DNA from: CAZFLD01 sp964519835
GTDB taxonomy: Bacteria; Spirochaetota; Spirochaetia; DSM-27196; CAZFLD01
Direction of reading: 5' to 3'
Length of the DNA: 22,366 nucleotides
NCBI GenBank assembly: GCA_964519835.1
Contig: CAZFLD010000068.1
Location: 1-22,366 of the forward strand
The notes under the pieces were generated by a model. The model saw only the letters and a program-made list of their open reading frames with translations, was not told the origin of the DNA and ran no database searches. The position numbers and the translations under genes were made by a program. Positions within the stretch are counted from its first letter, which is position 1; every line of letters begins with the position of its first letter. Of the stretch, positions 1 to 8,146 are shown piece by piece.

Positions 1-2
1 TG

Positions 3-380
3 CAATCACGCACACAGGGCCGCGGCCGCGGCATCGTTTTGCTCGGGGCGATCGTCGCGTTCGTCCTGGTGACGGCCGGCTGCTCCGACCTGTCGACGGC
101 GCAGGTTCGTTTTCAGAACAGCTCTACCCTCACGGTGACCAACGGCATTCGCCTGGGCACGGCGGAGTTCTACCCGCCTTCCGGCGGCACGCTTGTTCCG
201 GGCACCACCACCGGCTACCAAACGGTCTCCCCCGGTTCCTACCGACCGGAGCTACTTTTGGCAAACGGGACCTGGGCGGCGGACACACTCACCAGCTTCC
301 CCGTCACCGGCGGCCGCTCGTACACGCTGACTTTGATAGGATCGAGCTCGGCGTACTACTACACGTTGGACGCCGATTGA
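3..380 (+). CDS. Small lipoprotein, N-terminus cut by window edge
   Basis: The frame is open from the window edge to the stop at 380. The first possible start inside the window is TTG at 39, but it falls in the middle of the signal sequence: basic residues (R-T-Q-G-R-G-R-G) precede a hydrophobic stretch ending in a lipobox, V-T-A-G-C. The true start is therefore probably upstream of base 1. The Cys should be lipidated and anchor the protein in an envelope membrane. The mature part (about 100 residues) is rich in Thr, Gly, Ser and Tyr and looks like a beta-sandwich. The pattern 'GTTTGYQTVSPGSYRPELLLANG' type (short hydrophobic strands around a G-Y and P-G-S-Y core) resembles DUF4397-like domains, but that assignment is tentative. 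No partner gene is evident. Confidence 0.6.
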   Translation, partial: QSRTQGRGRGIVLLGAIVAFVLVTAGCSDLSTAQVRFQNSSTLTVTNGIRLGTAEFYPPSGGTLVPGTTTGYQTVSPGSYRPELLLANGTWAADTLTSFPVTGGRSYTLTLIGSSSAYYYTLDAD

Positions 381-445
381 GGCGGCCGGCGGCTGATGTC
401 GATCCACGACACTCCCGTGCCTGAAGCAGGGTTATAATAAGGACC

Positions 446-1087
446 ATGATGCAGGACACAGTGTTTTGGCGCATGGTCGAGGAAATGGGTTGGCCGGAGG
501 TTTTCTACGACGAGGCGAAGTATCGCTTTATGCTGAGGTACCGGCCGGACGTCGCAGAGGAGTTCATGCAAGTTTTTCTTGCCAAGAAGGCGGAGCTCCG
601 CAGCGTGGGCCGAGTACAGGCGGTCTCGGACGGCTGGGACGATACGCTCGCCCATATAATCGGGCTTGGAAAAACGGAGTGGGAACAAAACAGGGCAAAC
701 CCCACCCTCATGTTTGAGCGCGAGGAGAGTCTCGACTACAAGGAGAGTTTCGCCTATTGCATTCCGTCGGCCGATGACTACGAGTTGCTTCAAGATGCGG
801 GGTACGAGCCATACCTCCGGAGCATTCGGGAACTTCTTCACCGCATGGAAACGACCGATCCCGATGACGTTGCGCCCCGGGAATACCGACTCTATCCGGA
901 GATTCAGGCCCTGGGAGTGCAGTTTCTAGAACGAAATTGGCAGCTCGCTGTGGACCGATATCATGAGCGCTACGGCCCCGGCTACGCCGACAGCTTTCCG
1001 ACCAACTACTTTGGCTACGGTATTCCAAACCTGGTCAATAGGCTCGAGCGTTTTCGGTTACGAGAGCACGCATACAAAAAGACGTGA
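446..1087 (+). CDS. Hypothetical protein, 213 aa
   Basis: A clean frame of 213 residues, acidic and rich in aromatic residues (many W, Y and F), with no signal peptide or membrane segment. I do not recognise the family. It starts with two consecutive ATG codons (446 and 449). The purine stretch AAGGA at 439-443 is only 2 nt from the first ATG and 5 nt from the second, so 449 may be the real start. A TATAAT-like hexamer at 433-438 lies just upstream. Conserved-looking segments are 'FWRMVEEMGWPEVFY' near the N-terminus and an aromatic and Gly-rich stretch (Y-G-P-G-Y ... Y-F-G-Y-G) near residue 185. A 160-aa antisense frame over 359-841 is a shadow. Probably a cytoplasmic stand-alone gene. Confidence 0.7.
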   Translation: MMQDTVFWRMVEEMGWPEVFYDEAKYRFMLRYRPDVAEEFMQVFLAKKAELRSVGRVQAVSDGWDDTLAHIIGLGKTEWEQNRANPTLMFEREESLDYKESFAYCIPSADDYELLQDAGYEPYLRSIRELLHRMETTDPDDVAPREYRLYPEIQALGVQFLERNWQLAVDRYHERYGPGYADSFPTNYFGYGIPNLVNRLERFRLREHAYKKT

Positions 1088-1519
1088 GTTCTCGGTCGGA
1101 AGCAGGAGAACGATTAGCGCTGCTCCCAGATCGGTAATAGAGCGCGGCTCCTTGCACTATGATAGGTTTAAGTAAGGGTGACCCGGCTACGCCGAAACGG
1201 GGCATGGCGGAAACAAGCACTTAAGAGATCCGGCCCCCCGCAATTTTGGCTTCAGTATCCTGGAACGTCTTTCCCCAGACCTATCGGCGGACGAAGTGAT
1301 ACATGTCGAGGGAACGTGTAAGCAAAGGATAGACACCTACGCTCCGCACGGCTTGAAGGGCAACGAGCGGTCTTTCGGCCAACGTGAGGAGAGGAAACCC
1401 GCCGGACCAGAATCGATCGCGTTTGAGGATCGCATTTGGTAGCTCGCAAGAGTTGACGCACACCGCCAGCAGTGGCTGGCGGTCGCCGCCTGCGGTTCGC
1501 GCCACCTTCTCCGAACTGG
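1088..1519. other. Intergenic stretch between convergent genes
   Basis: About 430 bases with no convincing gene between the + strand hypothetical gene and the 3' end of the - strand helicase. Short frames exist on both strands but lack ribosome binding sites and family motifs. The only clear structure is a perfect 9-bp inverted repeat at 1462-1483. Confidence 0.5.
1462..1483 (-). terminator. Stem-loop downstream of helicase gene
   Basis: ACCGCCAGC at 1462-1470 pairs perfectly with GCTGGCGGT at 1475-1483 around a 4-nt loop, about 40 bases past the helicase stop codon. It is a strong GC-rich hairpin in the position of a terminator. No U-run follows on the - strand, so it may only protect the mRNA 3' end. 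Confidence 0.35.
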
Positions 1520-4216
1520 CTACCCATCCGGGCGTTTTCGCTTGCGGTACCAGTAACGAGCCTCGGCGAACTGCACGCGCTCAGCTACCATTTCCCGGAA
1601 GCGTTTTTGGGCCCAAAACGGTCGTATCGGCTCCTTGAGCTCAAACTCCTCTGCCGTGAGTTCGAAAAACTTGTTTCCCTGGTCCGAAAGAAAACTCAAC
1701 GGGTTCTTCCGCAGTTCGCTCACGGCCTTTGAAATCGGGAACTCCCTCGCATTTTTGTGCTTGGCCAGAGCAGGCCAATCCGCCGTTCTATCGCTATCCT
1801 GAAGAAAATAGGCCAGGTACTCTCTCGCGATGTCCGTCACCTTCCAAGTCGTCGCCGCTGGGTGTGATGCGTTGGAAAGCTTCAGAAGACATGTTAAAAC
1901 CGCCATCTTGTACGACCGGACGGCGTTGAGTTCACTCTCGACGTGGAACAGGAAGGCCTCGCCAGGGGTGTCGATGAGGCTCTCCTCGTATTTGTCTTGA
2001 ATCACCAGACTCGCACGAACTTGTATCCATCCTCCGGCCTTGCGGATCGTGGCCAAGTGCTGCCTTACATCGTCCAGTACAAAGAGGTCGGTCAGTGCTA
2101 CTCCACCTATTCGATCACTCCCGGCGATCTCTTCAAGACCCAGTCGCAGCCGCTCGACGGGCGAGGCGGGCTTAAAGACCTGTTTGATTTCCTGATCCCA
2201 AACCCGGCGCACGCTTGTATCGGCTTGGACATGACATAGCTTCGGAGCATGAAACTCCGGCATCTTTTTGACGGATGACGGTGGGGCCACGTGACCGGCT
2301 AATGCCAGGGGCGCTACGTAGCTCTTTTTGAAGCTCCCCACGAAGTCGAGGACCGTCACGTACCGTTTCCCCGGTGCAAGGCGCAAACCGCGTCCTAGTT
2401 GCTGAAAAAACACGGTGAACGATTGCGTGGGCCGAAGCATTAGAACATGCGTCAAAGAGGGCACGTCTATACCCTCGTTTAACACGTCGACGGAGCATAC
2501 GATCTCGAGCTCATGCTCCTGGTCCTGCAGGTTTGCCAAGATCGTCTGCCGGTCCTCTTCGTTTGTGTCTCCGTGAATGACGGACGCCGGTATCCCGCGA
2601 CGCTGGAATGCGTTTGCCATCCAGGTGGCGTGGCCGACGTTTGAGCAGAACGCCATGCACTTTCGTTTTCCAGACGCCGGTTGAAACAGGCGCAGATTGT
2701 GGCAGATCAGGTCCGCCCGCGTATCCGTGCTGAGCGCTTCCTGGAGCTGCGTGTCGTCATACCCAGTTCCGGTCCAGCGAATCGGCTCGTAGTCCGTGGG
2801 ATCGAAGATGGCATAGTAGTGGAACGGCGCAAGCCATCCGCGCTCGATCGCCTCAAAGAGACGAACCTCGTAGGCGACCCGGTGGTCGCAAACCTCGAGC
2901 ACATCCTGTCCGTCCATACGCTCGGGAGTTGCCGTCATGCCCAGAAGGTGTTTGGGCGTTAGATAGTCCAATACTGCCTTGTAGCTCGCCGCCTCAGCAT
3001 GATGAAACTCGTCAATTATCACATAGTCGAAGCTGGACGGCTCAATCAACGGCAGATTCTCCGGGCGGCTAATCGTCTGAATCATGGCAAAGGCGAGCAA
3101 CGGATCATGTTGATCCTTCGCAGCGAGCTGAGAGACCGCCTCCCGCCCCTGCAGAATGGTGGTCTGGTGGTCAGAAAGAACCGACTGGAAGGTCTTGAGT
3201 GCCTCGCGGAGTATGCTCGCTCGGTGGGCGATAAAAAGGACCCGGTCCGCGCCGGCGTTTCTGACCTCAAAGGCACTAAGGAAGGTCTTACCGATTCCCG
3301 TAGCGGCAATAACGGCGAAACGCTTTACTCCCATCTGCCTAAGCCGGGCGAGCTCCTGAAGTGCTTGGGCCTGCGCAGGCCTCGGAGCCGGTGTAGCAAG
3401 CTCGGGGATGGCGCCGTCGTTCCCCTTTCGCTCCAGATCCAGCCCCCGCCTTAATTCCCGCATCAACAGGCTTCTGGCGTGATACAGCTTTTCGTAACGG
3501 TCAAGGAAGTCGTGATCAGGGACAAATCCGTTGGACTCCCAGGCGCGCTCAAAGAGATCGACGGCCTTGCCGTATGGGCTCCTGCCCCCAATGGGAGCGT
3601 TTACCTCGAAATCTGAGACGTAGTTCCACTCCACGTTTGACCCGAACCCGGCCGATGTGAAGTTTGCAGATCCAAGGGCAAGCAAGTGCGTTCCCGCTTC
3701 TTTGTGGATAAGGAGTGCCTTCGCGTGGAATGCCGGCGCGGACTCCGCCAATAGAAGGTCAGGATTATTGAGATCGTCGGTGTATATTCGAAGCTCAACC
3801 GGCATCCGCCAGTCGCAGAATGCGCGAAGAGCATCGGGTCGGTTGAACGCTCCCATCAAAGACGTCAGGATTCGCACCTTTCCGCCCCGGTCTGCTACTT
3901 TGCGTAGTGGCAGGATCAGAGGATTGGCGTCGTCGGCCGAGAGAAAGGCCGTCGCGAGGCGTACCTCCCGGGCTTCGGCCATGTGGCGCTCCAGCGTCTC
4001 CGCCAAGTACGGAGGCGAGTTGTTAGTCAGAACACCCGGTACACCGTCACTCCCCACCGCGCCGTGAACCGGTGTGGTGACAAGGGATGCTGCGGTATCA
4101 ACCTTGGTTCTGACGGCCGCCATCGTGCCGGCCAGCTTGTCCGCATCATTCGCTCGAAGGGCCTGGTGAAGCAGAGCGATAATCTCCGCGATTTGGTCCC
4201 GGTAACGCTCGTTCAA
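1520..4216 (-). CDS. PLD-nuclease/SF2 DEAD-like helicase fusion
   Basis: 898-aa protein, from a TTG start at 4216 that overlaps the methyltransferase stop (TTGA) and is preceded by AAGGCGG. A longer open frame runs up to 4510, but it lies antisense-free inside the methyltransferase gene and is low-complexity. The N-terminal third carries a phospholipase-D-type nuclease half-site: H-A-K at 164-166 and G-S-A-N at 182-185. The helicase core follows: Walker A AATGIGKT (304-311), DEFHH box II (402-406), MTATPER motif III (427-433) and QQLGRGLR motif VI (605-612). The C-terminal 200 residues resemble the DUF3427-type extension of such proteins. Fusions like this are ATP-dependent DNA-processing enzymes, often restriction-like or defence-associated. 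The HKD motif lacks the usual Asp after HxK. The coupling to a methyltransferase suggests joint function, which is inference. Confidence 0.88.
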   Translation of the reverse strand: MNERYRDQIAEIIALLHQALRANDADKLAGTMAAVRTKVDTAASLVTTPVHGAVGSDGVPGVLTNNSPPYLAETLERHMAEAREVRLATAFLSADDANPLILPLRKVADRGGKVRILTSLMGAFNRPDALRAFCDWRMPVELRIYTDDLNNPDLLLAESAPAFHAKALLIHKEAGTHLLALGSANFTSAGFGSNVEWNYVSDFEVNAPIGGRSPYGKAVDLFERAWESNGFVPDHDFLDRYEKLYHARSLLMRELRRGLDLERKGNDGAIPELATPAPRPAQAQALQELARLRQMGVKRFAVIAATGIGKTFLSAFEVRNAGADRVLFIAHRASILREALKTFQSVLSDHQTTILQGREAVSQLAAKDQHDPLLAFAMIQTISRPENLPLIEPSSFDYVIIDEFHHAEAASYKAVLDYLTPKHLLGMTATPERMDGQDVLEVCDHRVAYEVRLFEAIERGWLAPFHYYAIFDPTDYEPIRWTGTGYDDTQLQEALSTDTRADLICHNLRLFQPASGKRKCMAFCSNVGHATWMANAFQRRGIPASVIHGDTNEEDRQTILANLQDQEHELEIVCSVDVLNEGIDVPSLTHVLMLRPTQSFTVFFQQLGRGLRLAPGKRYVTVLDFVGSFKKSYVAPLALAGHVAPPSSVKKMPEFHAPKLCHVQADTSVRRVWDQEIKQVFKPASPVERLRLGLEEIAGSDRIGGVALTDLFVLDDVRQHLATIRKAGGWIQVRASLVIQDKYEESLIDTPGEAFLFHVESELNAVRSYKMAVLTCLLKLSNASHPAATTWKVTDIAREYLAYFLQDSDRTADWPALAKHKNAREFPISKAVSELRKNPLSFLSDQGNKFFELTAEEFELKEPIRPFWAQKRFREMVAERVQFAEARYWYRKRKRPDG

Positions 4217-4830
4217 GAAACCGCCTTCAGCGTCCGGAAGGTCACCCACCGTATTCCGGAGCGCCCGGTAATGTCCTCGGTCTCTTCTGAATCTATCGTT
4301 GCAAAGCCCGCGGCCACGTGAAAGCGTTCCCAGTCGGCGGCCGGCAGACAGGTAAAAAGCCGGCCCTTGTCGTCGATGCCCGAGTCGTTTAGTCCCGGAC
4401 GCCGGGTGTTTACCGAATACGCAAAGATCCCCGACCCCTTTGTGACTCGGTGGATTTCGACAAAGACCCGCTCCAGCTGTTCTGGTGGAACGTGCATGAT
4501 TGTCGCCCATGACGTGACGGCGTCAAATTCCCGATCTTCAAACGGAAGCCCGTCGACCAGGTCCGCCGGCCGCGTGCGCCCCCGCAGCTCGGGATGCAGC
4601 GCCACCGCTTGATCGAGCATAGCCCTGCTCGCATCTGCCGCCACTACATCCAAACCCGCACGGAACATCGCGGCTGCATCCCTTCCGCTACCGCAGGCCA
4701 CGTCGAGCACTCGTCCGCCTTTTCGGACTTTCGAGAGAGTCTTGTCCACAAAGTCGGAGAAATCCACTGCCTCGTATCGAGATGCAAGTTCGTCGGCATT
4801 TTCCTCATAGAACCGGATAGTCGAGTTCAT
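4213..4830 (-). CDS. Class I SAM-dependent methyltransferase
   Basis: 205 aa from the ATG at 4830. A GTG 18 bases further upstream is also possible, and neither has a good Shine-Dalgarno. Motif I V-L-D-V-A-C-G-S-G-R-D (41-51) and the acidic end of beta-2 (D66) form the SAM pocket. A Methyltransf_11/25-like motif 'FDAVTSWATIMHV' follows about residue 105. There is no DPPY/NPPY motif and no C5-cytosine PC motif, so this is not an obvious DNA modification enzyme. The substrate may be a small molecule, protein or RNA. Translation is coupled to the helicase: the stop TGA (4215-4213) shares bases with the helicase TTG start. Upstream lies a repeat-rich stretch rather than a clean promoter. Confidence 0.85.
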   Translation of the reverse strand: MNSTIRFYEENADELASRYEAVDFSDFVDKTLSKVRKGGRVLDVACGSGRDAAAMFRAGLDVVAADASRAMLDQAVALHPELRGRTRPADLVDGLPFEDREFDAVTSWATIMHVPPEQLERVFVEIHRVTKGSGIFAYSVNTRRPGLNDSGIDDKGRLFTCLPAADWERFHVAAGFATIDSEETEDITGRSGIRWVTFRTLKAVS

Positions 4831-4968
4831 TGGAGCCGATTGTAACACGGCGGAAGGACAACGCGCGGGGGGCCGAGATCGGTGACCACTCCCTCAGCCT
4901 CACGGATGTTACCGGCGCGTGCAAATTGCACCGCCCCGAATGCGGACGAAAAGTCCACACTTTCGCCT

Positions 4969-5051
4969 CATCGAATCAGGTCGCGGCAGCCTCCTGTGAC
5001 GGCTCTCAGTCGCATCGGATATCGATCATGTAGAGCCCATTCAGTTCGTCG
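4969..5051. repeat. 83-bp repeat E, copy 1
   Basis: Matches 15204-15286 at 76 of 83 positions without gaps. It lies just 3' of the broken XRE gene (- strand). In that orientation it contains a short ATG-initiated frame (M-I-D-I-R-C-D) that ends at once in this copy. Its copy at 15.2 kb lies beside the remnant of the same XRE gene, so the repeat is part of a larger duplicated locus. Confidence 0.8.
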
Positions 5052-5088
5052 ATGCTGGTCCTGATCGTGGTAGACTCTGGAATTACAA

Positions 5089-5468
5089 CTAAACGAACTT
5101 CTCAACCGACACGTCGATCAGTACGGCAAGCTTTTTTGCCATCTCTAGGCTGATCCGGCGCGACCGTGCTCCATATTCGAGATGTTCTGCCGCGTGAGCC
5201 GACCGAGTTTGCTGCCCAACTGCTGTTGTGACAACCCGTGCAGTTCGCGGTAGATGCGCATGTTCTCGCCTGGAGTTGTCTGTTCTCGGATCGTTTGATA
5301 CCAGTCGCTGTTGGAAACCTCAATCAGTTCCTCGTCCGGGCCAAGCTTGCTGAAGCTGCGCCACTCCGATGGAAACGGCCCCTTCACGATGAGATCATCC
5401 ACCAGATTGGCGAGGAGCCTCTGGACACTAAGTCTCAGTTCGCCGTTCGACTTTGCACCGAAAGCCAC
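5089..5468 (-). pseudogene. XRE-family HTH regulator, frameshifted
   Basis: Read from a GTG at 5468, the protein has an N-terminal part with the stretch LLANLVDDLIVKGPFPSEW and then an HTH: N-M-R-I-Y-R-E-L-H-G-L-S-Q-Q-Q-L-G, followed by R-Q-N-I-S-N-M-E-H-G-R. This is a typical lambda-repressor-like antitoxin or regulator. Right after M-E-H-G-R the frame runs into a stop. The expected ending (R-I-S-L-E-M-A-K-K-L-A-V-L-I-D-V-S-V-E-K-F-V, stop at 5089-5091) continues in another frame. A 1-nt loss or 2-nt gain at about 5155-5163, in a GCGCGCC run, explains it. It is divergent from the DUF262 gene with only 28 bp between starts. It may have been that gene's repressor, or an antitoxin with a lost toxin. 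Confidence 0.75.
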
Positions 5469-5469
5469 A

Positions 5470-5485
5470 CGGGCTATAGTGCCCG
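5470..5485. promoter_or_regulatory. Inverted repeat between divergent XRE and DUF262 starts
   Basis: CGGGC-TATAGT-GCCCG is a perfect 5-bp inverted repeat with a 6-nt spacer, in the short gap between the divergent GTG starts (5468 on the - strand, 5497 on the + strand). Position and symmetry fit an operator for the XRE protein. On the - strand TATAGC could be part of a -10 box. Confidence 0.4.
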
Positions 5486-5496
5486 AGAGGAATACC

Positions 5497-7308
5497 GTGA
5501 GCACATTTGACAGCACAAAGGCATCGTTGCACTCCATATTAGACGATATTCTGTCCGGGAAGATCCAGCTGCCAGACTTCCAGCGCGGTTGGGTGTGGGA
5601 TGACGACCACATTCGCGATCTGCTTGTGAGTATCGCCAGATCATTTCCGGTTGGAGCAGTTATGCTCTTGGAAACCGGCGGCGATGTACGATTTCAGACT
5701 CGTCCAATCGAAGGGCTGGAGCACCTGGTGACCGCAAACGCCAAGCCCGAAAAGCTGATTCTCGACGGCCAGCAACGCCTCACCACCCTAACCCAGGCCC
5801 TGGCGATTGAAACGCCGGTGAACACACGTACCTCGAAACGCAAGGAAATCAAACGGCACTACTACTTCGATATACAGCTTGCTCTCGATGCGCGGTACGA
5901 CTTGGAGCAGGCAATTGTCGCGGTCGACGAAAATCGTCAGATTCGATCGAACTTCGGGAAAGATGTCGATCTTGACTTATCGACTCGAGAAAAGGAGTGT
6001 GAATCGCTCCATTTCCCTTGTGACCAGACAATGAACTCCGACGAATGGGAAAAGACGCTCTACCAAGTCGCGCCGGACAACTTCAACACTTACATGAAGT
6101 TCCGCAGTAGCATTCTAACCGCCTTTCGCAACTATCAACTCCCGATAATCCAGCTGCAGAAGGCAACGAGTAAAGAGGCGGTCTGTTTGGTTTTCGAGAA
6201 GGTGAACACCGGCGGCGTGCAGCTCTCGGTCTTTGAGCTCGTCACCGCGAGTTATGCCGCCGACGGCTACAACCTCCGCGACGATTGGTTTGGATCGACA
6301 ATTCGAGACGTCGAATCCCGACGCGACCGGATAGCCCAAGACGAGCTTCTCTCCGACCTCCAACCCACGGAGTTCCTGCAGGCGCTTACGCTTCTTCATA
6401 CCGCCGAGCGTAAGCGCCAAGACGCTGCAGCGGGCAGAACGGGCAAACAGGTTCGGCCCGTTAGCGCGAAACGTGCGGATATTTTGGAGCTGCCGTTGTC
6501 AGCGTGGAAGAAACTGGCCGACAGTGTAGAAAACGGATTTCGCCTCGCGGCAAAGTTTCTGCGGAAGGAGTCCGTTTACTCGTCTCGAGAAATACCCTAC
6601 GGGACTCAGATTGTTCCACTGGCGGCAATCCTATCAACCCTTAGCGAGACATGGCTCGAACCGAAGATCTACGACAAACTGTCCCGGTGGTACTGGTCCG
6701 GCGTTTTGGGTGAACTCTACGGTGGCGCCGTCGAGACGCGTATTGCCAACGACCACGAGCAGTTTCTTGAATGGATCGAGGACGACGAGCACCCGCCCAG
6801 AACGATAGTTGATGCAGGGTTTCACCCTCAGCGCTTTTTGACGTTGCGGTCTCGATTGAGCGCCGCGTACAAGGGGCTAAACGTGCTTGTCCTTCGCGAG
6901 GGTGCGCAGGACTGGTTCTGGAAGGCAGGTATCCAGGAACTCGACACCGACGACGTCGCCCTCGATATCCATCACATTTTCCCAAAGGTGTGGTGCACCA
7001 GCAAGAATATCGCGCCCGCGCGGTACGACTGTATTCTCAACAAGACGCCGCTGTCCTACAGGGCCAACCGGAAGATTGGCGGAGAGGCACCGTCGCGGTA
7101 CCTGCGGCGGATCCAAAACGAGCCGACGGTGGGCCTGAGTGATGCGCGAATGGATGAGCTTCTTTCCAGCCACGCAATGGATCCGAGCTACCTACGAAAT
7201 GACGACTTCGAGGGCTTCATGGCAGATCGCGCCAACCGCCTGCTGGAAATAATCGAGCGCGTTCTTGGTAAGCCCGCAGTGGACGACGGAACGGACGGCG
7301 ATGAGTAG
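5497..7308 (+). CDS. DUF262/DUF1524 (GmrSD-like) HNH protein
   Basis: 603 aa from the GTG at 5497, which has GAGAGG 6-7 nt upstream. The frame stays open back to 5311, but that part is antisense to the XRE gene. The N-terminal DUF262 (ParB/sulfiredoxin-like) domain shows LPDFQRGWVW at 25-34 and I-L-D-G-Q-Q-R-L at 88-95, the motif thought to bind and hydrolyse nucleotide. The C-terminal DUF1524 domain is an HNH-type nuclease with H-H-I-F-P-K at 492-497 and a downstream N-K-T/R-K-I-G-G region. This architecture is that of GmrSD-family type IV restriction enzymes and related defence proteins, which restrict modified phage DNA. It is the first gene of a + strand series that continues with a UDG-like and a PD-(D/E)XK protein. 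Confidence 0.9.
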   Translation: MSTFDSTKASLHSILDDILSGKIQLPDFQRGWVWDDDHIRDLLVSIARSFPVGAVMLLETGGDVRFQTRPIEGLEHLVTANAKPEKLILDGQQRLTTLTQALAIETPVNTRTSKRKEIKRHYYFDIQLALDARYDLEQAIVAVDENRQIRSNFGKDVDLDLSTREKECESLHFPCDQTMNSDEWEKTLYQVAPDNFNTYMKFRSSILTAFRNYQLPIIQLQKATSKEAVCLVFEKVNTGGVQLSVFELVTASYAADGYNLRDDWFGSTIRDVESRRDRIAQDELLSDLQPTEFLQALTLLHTAERKRQDAAAGRTGKQVRPVSAKRADILELPLSAWKKLADSVENGFRLAAKFLRKESVYSSREIPYGTQIVPLAAILSTLSETWLEPKIYDKLSRWYWSGVLGELYGGAVETRIANDHEQFLEWIEDDEHPPRTIVDAGFHPQRFLTLRSRLSAAYKGLNVLVLREGAQDWFWKAGIQELDTDDVALDIHHIFPKVWCTSKNIAPARYDCILNKTPLSYRANRKIGGEAPSRYLRRIQNEPTVGLSDARMDELLSSHAMDPSYLRNDDFEGFMADRANRLLEIIERVLGKPAVDDGTDGDE

Positions 7309-7406
7309 CCGGGCAGATTTGTGGTGTAGCGGTGACCGTCGCAGCGATACCGTGACAAACACAACAGACGACAACGATTTGTTTTGGTTTCCTACGCAGG
7401 TGGGTT

Positions 7407-8015
7407 GTGACTAAAGACCGTGACATTGAGCGGTGCGCCTACATGGTGCGGAGTACGGAATCCGATGTCGTGTACGTTTTCTCTTGTCCCGGCCGGATCG
7501 AGCAGGAGCAGGAAAGGCCCGTGGGGGGAATGACCGGCAAGAACCTGGATCGTGTCATTAAGATACTCAATGAAGAGTGCGGACAATCGTTGCCGTTAAG
7601 AGTCGGGGCATCGATCAACAACGCGTGGCCAAAACCGGAGTTCAGGAGTGGCGATGGCGCAACGGGCCGGAGCCAGGCGACACTGGCGGAAATACGAGAT
7701 CCAACGAACTTGCAGAGACTCAAACGGGAACTGAGCGGATACTCGCTGATTGTTTGTTTCGGAAAGCGAGCCCACTACGCCGTCAGAAAGCTTTTCGAAG
7801 AACAAGATCTCGGACCCGGAGTAGCCGTGGCCAACGCACGGCACCTTGGTCTTTCGTCACTGAATCAGCTTCGTAAAACCGCGGACGGCAGGAGCATCGC
7901 CGACGTCTACCGCCGTCCGAGCGATCGCACGACCGCACGCCTGCGGATGGTTGCTGAGGAGCTATGCAGGTCGATCCGGGCAACCGCGAACACCACGTGT
8001 CAACGGCGGCCGTGA
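7407..8015 (+). CDS. Uracil-DNA-glycosylase-superfamily-like protein
   Basis: 202 aa from the GTG at 7407, with AGGTGGG just upstream, 98 bp after the DUF262 gene. The N-terminal motif F-S-C-P-G-R (25-30) followed by R-P-V-G-G-M-T-G-K-N-L-D matches the glycine-rich phosphate loop region of family-4/5-like UDG folds (G-x-x-P-G-x-x-E-x-x-x-x-R-P-x-x-G). N-N-A-W-P at 70-74 and L-I-V-C-F-G-K-R-A (about 113-121) match the second and third conserved strands, and a C-terminal R-H-L-G-L-S takes the place of the usual H-P-S. UDG-fold proteins act on uracil or modified bases. Here the catalytic residue is unclear, so it may bind rather than cleave. It probably belongs with the DUF262 gene. Confidence 0.75.
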   Translation: MTKDRDIERCAYMVRSTESDVVYVFSCPGRIEQEQERPVGGMTGKNLDRVIKILNEECGQSLPLRVGASINNAWPKPEFRSGDGATGRSQATLAEIRDPTNLQRLKRELSGYSLIVCFGKRAHYAVRKLFEEQDLGPGVAVANARHLGLSSLNQLRKTADGRSIADVYRRPSDRTTARLRMVAEELCRSIRATANTTCQRRP

Positions 8016-8146
8016 AGTTCCCATTTGGGGCTGCGGAGGTTTTCTTGGACTCAGGTATGCCGCAGACGCCAACTCTCTGGAGTGAACCGGGCACCGTGGG
8101 ATCTCACGTGATAGATTTTCTCATACCGCTCACAAATGGAGCACGC

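Noticed and set aside
359..841. 160-aa antisense frame over the hypothetical gene
   Set aside because: No ribosome binding site or family motif; fully opposite a better + strand gene.
1281..1505. 74-aa frame downstream of the helicase
   Set aside because: Some protein-like sequence (for example L-L-T-L-A-E-R-P-L-V-A-L) but no start signal, no family and competing frames.
4217..4510. N-terminal extension of the helicase
   Set aside because: It lies inside the methyltransferase gene in another frame, has Arg/Gly-rich random composition, and a coupled TTG start with a Shine-Dalgarno exists at 4216.
5311..5496. 62-residue N-terminal extension of the DUF262 protein
   Set aside because: Antisense to the XRE gene and without family similarity; GTG 5497 has a good ribosome binding site and fits the domain start.
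7964..8146. Upstream start of the PD-(D/E)XK gene
   Set aside because: Would overlap the UDG-like gene by 52 bp and lacks a Shine-Dalgarno; GTG 8147 follows GGAG and fits the family length.
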